Positions 6,145-7,440 of a stretch of 7,440 bases of DNA are shown piece after piece. The notes under the pieces are model-generated. The model was given only the letters and a program-made list of their open reading frames with translations. It searched no databases and was not told the DNA's origin. Source of the DNA: CAZIUL01 sp964542475 (lineage in GTDB: Bacteria > Planctomycetota > B15-G4 > CAYZWU01); the NCBI GenBank assembly GCA_964542475.1, contig CAZIUL010000107.1, positions 1 to 7,440 of the forward strand. Reading direction: 5' to 3'. The number at the start of each line of letters is the position of its first letter. Positions within the stretch are counted from its first letter, which is position 1. The position numbers and the translations under genes were made by a program.

Positions 6145-7422
6145 ATGAAAGTACTTGTGGTCGGAGGCGGGGGACGGGAACACGCGATGGTTCGTGCGGT
6201 GGTATGCTCCGAGCTTTGTGAAAAATGCTATTGCGCCCCGGGCAACGGCGGCACTGCGCGCGAAGCTGAAAACGTTCCAATCTCCGCGGAGGATGTGGAC
6301 GGATTGCTCGCTTTTGCAACGCAAAACTCCGTCGACCTGACCATAGTCGGGCCCGAAGTTCCTCTCGTGAATGGGATAGTGGACAGGTTCGATGAAAAAG
6401 GGCAAAAGGTCTTCGGCCCCATGTCCAAGGCAGCGGAGCTGGAAGGCTCGAAAGCGTTTTCCAAGGAGCTCATGCGCAAGCACCGCATCCCGACCGGCAC
6501 GTTCAGGACGTTCAACTCGGCTGACGAAGCCCTTGCATTTGTCGAGAGCCTGCGATCCTTTCCGACCGTGATCAAGGCGGACGGGCTGGCCGCGGGCAAG
6601 GGCGTGATCATCGTCGAAAACAACAAAGAGGCCGAGAAAGCCGTGCGCAAGATCATGCTCGACCGGGCGTTCGGCAAGGCAGGGGACCGGCTGATCGTGG
6701 AAGAGTTCCTCAACGGCACCGAAGCGTCGGTTTTTCTGATCGTTGACGGCAAAACCATCACGATTCTCGAGTCGGCGCGCGATCACAAGCAGGTTTTTGA
6801 CGGGGGCAGGGGGCCGAACACAGGTGGTATGGGCGCTTACTCGCCTGCATCCATCATCACGGGCAAGGTCTACTCACAGGTGGAGGACCAGATCATCGTT
6901 CCAACGGTGCATGCCATGGAAAGGGAGGGGCGCCCGTTCAGGGGGATCCTGTACTGCGGGCTGATGATCACGAAGACCGGCCCCCGCGTTCTCGAATACA
7001 ACGTGCGCGCGGGCGACCCGGAGATGCAGGTGCTCCTGCCTCGCCTGAAGACAGATTTCCTGGCCATGACATTGGCCTCCGCGGATAAGGAGCTGGAAAA
7101 AATAGGCCTCCTCGAATGGGATGATCGCCCGGCGGTCTGCGTGGTGATGGCTTCGGAAGGCTATCCGGGCCCGTACAGGAAAGGCCTGCCCATAACCGGT
7201 ATCGAGGATGCGGAAGCCATGGAGGATGTCTGGGTGATTCACGCGGGAACAGCGCTGAAGGACGACGGCGAGCTCGTGACTTCAGGCGGGCGCGTGCTCA
7301 ACATCATTGCCCTGGGCGATAACCTGAAAGCTGCCAGGCAGCGCGTTTACGAAGCTGTTGAGAAGATCCATTTTCGGGGCTGTCACTACAGGAAAGACAT
7401 CGGCCTCTACGGGATTGAATAA
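6145..7422 (+). CDS. purD: Phosphoribosylamine-glycine ligase (GAR synthetase)
   Basis: This cytosolic ATP-grasp enzyme joins glycine to 5-phosphoribosylamine with ATP to form glycinamide ribonucleotide, the second step of de novo purine synthesis. It is full length for the monofunctional bacterial enzyme (425 aa). The N-domain opens with MKVLVVGGGGREHA (phosphate-binding glycine loop) and has the CAPGNGGTA block (30-38). The ATP-grasp region spans about 101-295 with KADGLAAGKGV (144-154), the RDHKQVFDGGRGPNTGGMGAYSP block (212-234) and the metal-site segment EYNVRAGDPEMQ (284-295). The C-domain (about 325-425) includes the VMASEGYPG segment. The PROSITE-type signature normally reads R-F-G-D-P-E; here the F is A289, while the acidic and arginine residues remain. 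The ATG start fits the family N-terminus exactly, although no strong Shine-Dalgarno precedes it. It is divergent from the ligase gene, and the purine gene that often follows purD would lie beyond the window. Confidence 0.98.
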   Translation: MKVLVVGGGGREHAMVRAVVCSELCEKCYCAPGNGGTAREAENVPISAEDVDGLLAFATQNSVDLTIVGPEVPLVNGIVDRFDEKGQKVFGPMSKAAELEGSKAFSKELMRKHRIPTGTFRTFNSADEALAFVESLRSFPTVIKADGLAAGKGVIIVENNKEAEKAVRKIMLDRAFGKAGDRLIVEEFLNGTEASVFLIVDGKTITILESARDHKQVFDGGRGPNTGGMGAYSPASIITGKVYSQVEDQIIVPTVHAMEREGRPFRGILYCGLMITKTGPRVLEYNVRAGDPEMQVLLPRLKTDFLAMTLASADKELEKIGLLEWDDRPAVCVVMASEGYPGPYRKGLPITGIEDAEAMEDVWVIHAGTALKDDGELVTSGGRVLNIIALGDNLKAARQRVYEAVEKIHFRGCHYRKDIGLYGIE

Positions 7423-7440
7423 GGATTCAGTGTTCAGGTA
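7423..7440. other. Start of the intergenic region after purD
   Basis: Only 18 bases remain after the purD TAA. They show no hairpin. The GGATTCAGTGTTCAGG stretch contains two TTCAG units and loosely recalls the GGTTCAA-type repeat at 3140-3157, but it is too short to call. Confidence 0.2.

Noticed and set aside
6079..6786. Minus-strand open frame of 235 codons opposite purD
   Set aside because: It is antisense to a clearly conserved enzyme gene, has no family resemblance, and is explained by third-position GC bias.

Overview
The window reads as ordinary chromosomal DNA of a free-living, GC-rich Gram-negative-type bacterium. The clues are an O-antigen ligase-type membrane protein, a FecR-like predicted lipoprotein, a YccA-like membrane protein and a tRNA gene with an encoded CCA end. 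The mix of housekeeping and envelope genes, the TTG/GTG starts and the short GGTTCAA-type intergenic repeat would fit a Desulfobacterota- or Nitrospirota-like lineage. That placement is inference from gene style only. I see no transposase, integrase, phage gene, CRISPR array or toxin-antitoxin pair.

Layout. Positions 1-77 hold a complete tRNA-Arg(UCU) on the minus strand, with a reasonable sigma-70-type promoter candidate at 133-161. Four protein genes then run leftward, all on the minus strand. In transcription order they are: a Wzy_C/O-antigen ligase-type polytopic protein with C-terminal TPRs (3817-5943, possibly from 6009); a FecR-domain predicted lipoprotein (3160-3816) whose GTG start directly follows the ligase TGA; a seven-TM Bax inhibitor-1/YccA-family protein (2408-3109); and a CLC anion transporter with two CBS domains and a TrkA_C domain (242-2284). 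A divergently transcribed purD (phosphoribosylamine-glycine ligase, 6145-7422) fills the right end. The shared purD/ligase intergenic region is 135-201 bp, depending on the ligase start.

How the genes relate. The ligase and FecR genes are almost certainly cotranscribed and translationally linked. The pair may act in surface-glycan transfer plus an envelope-anchored accessory protein, but no glycosyltransferase is in view. The YccA-like and CLC genes follow with gaps of 50 and 123 bp, so they may be cotranscribed or carry their own promoters. PurD belongs to de novo purine synthesis and has no functional link to the leftward genes.

No clear new system is visible. The points most worth a second look are: the CLC protein's altered ion-pathway residues with its CBS-CBS-TrkA_C tail; a short leader ORF with its own ribosome binding site just ahead of the SD-less CLC start; the in-frame TGA-GTG junction between ligase and FecR; and the start-codon ambiguity of the ligase.
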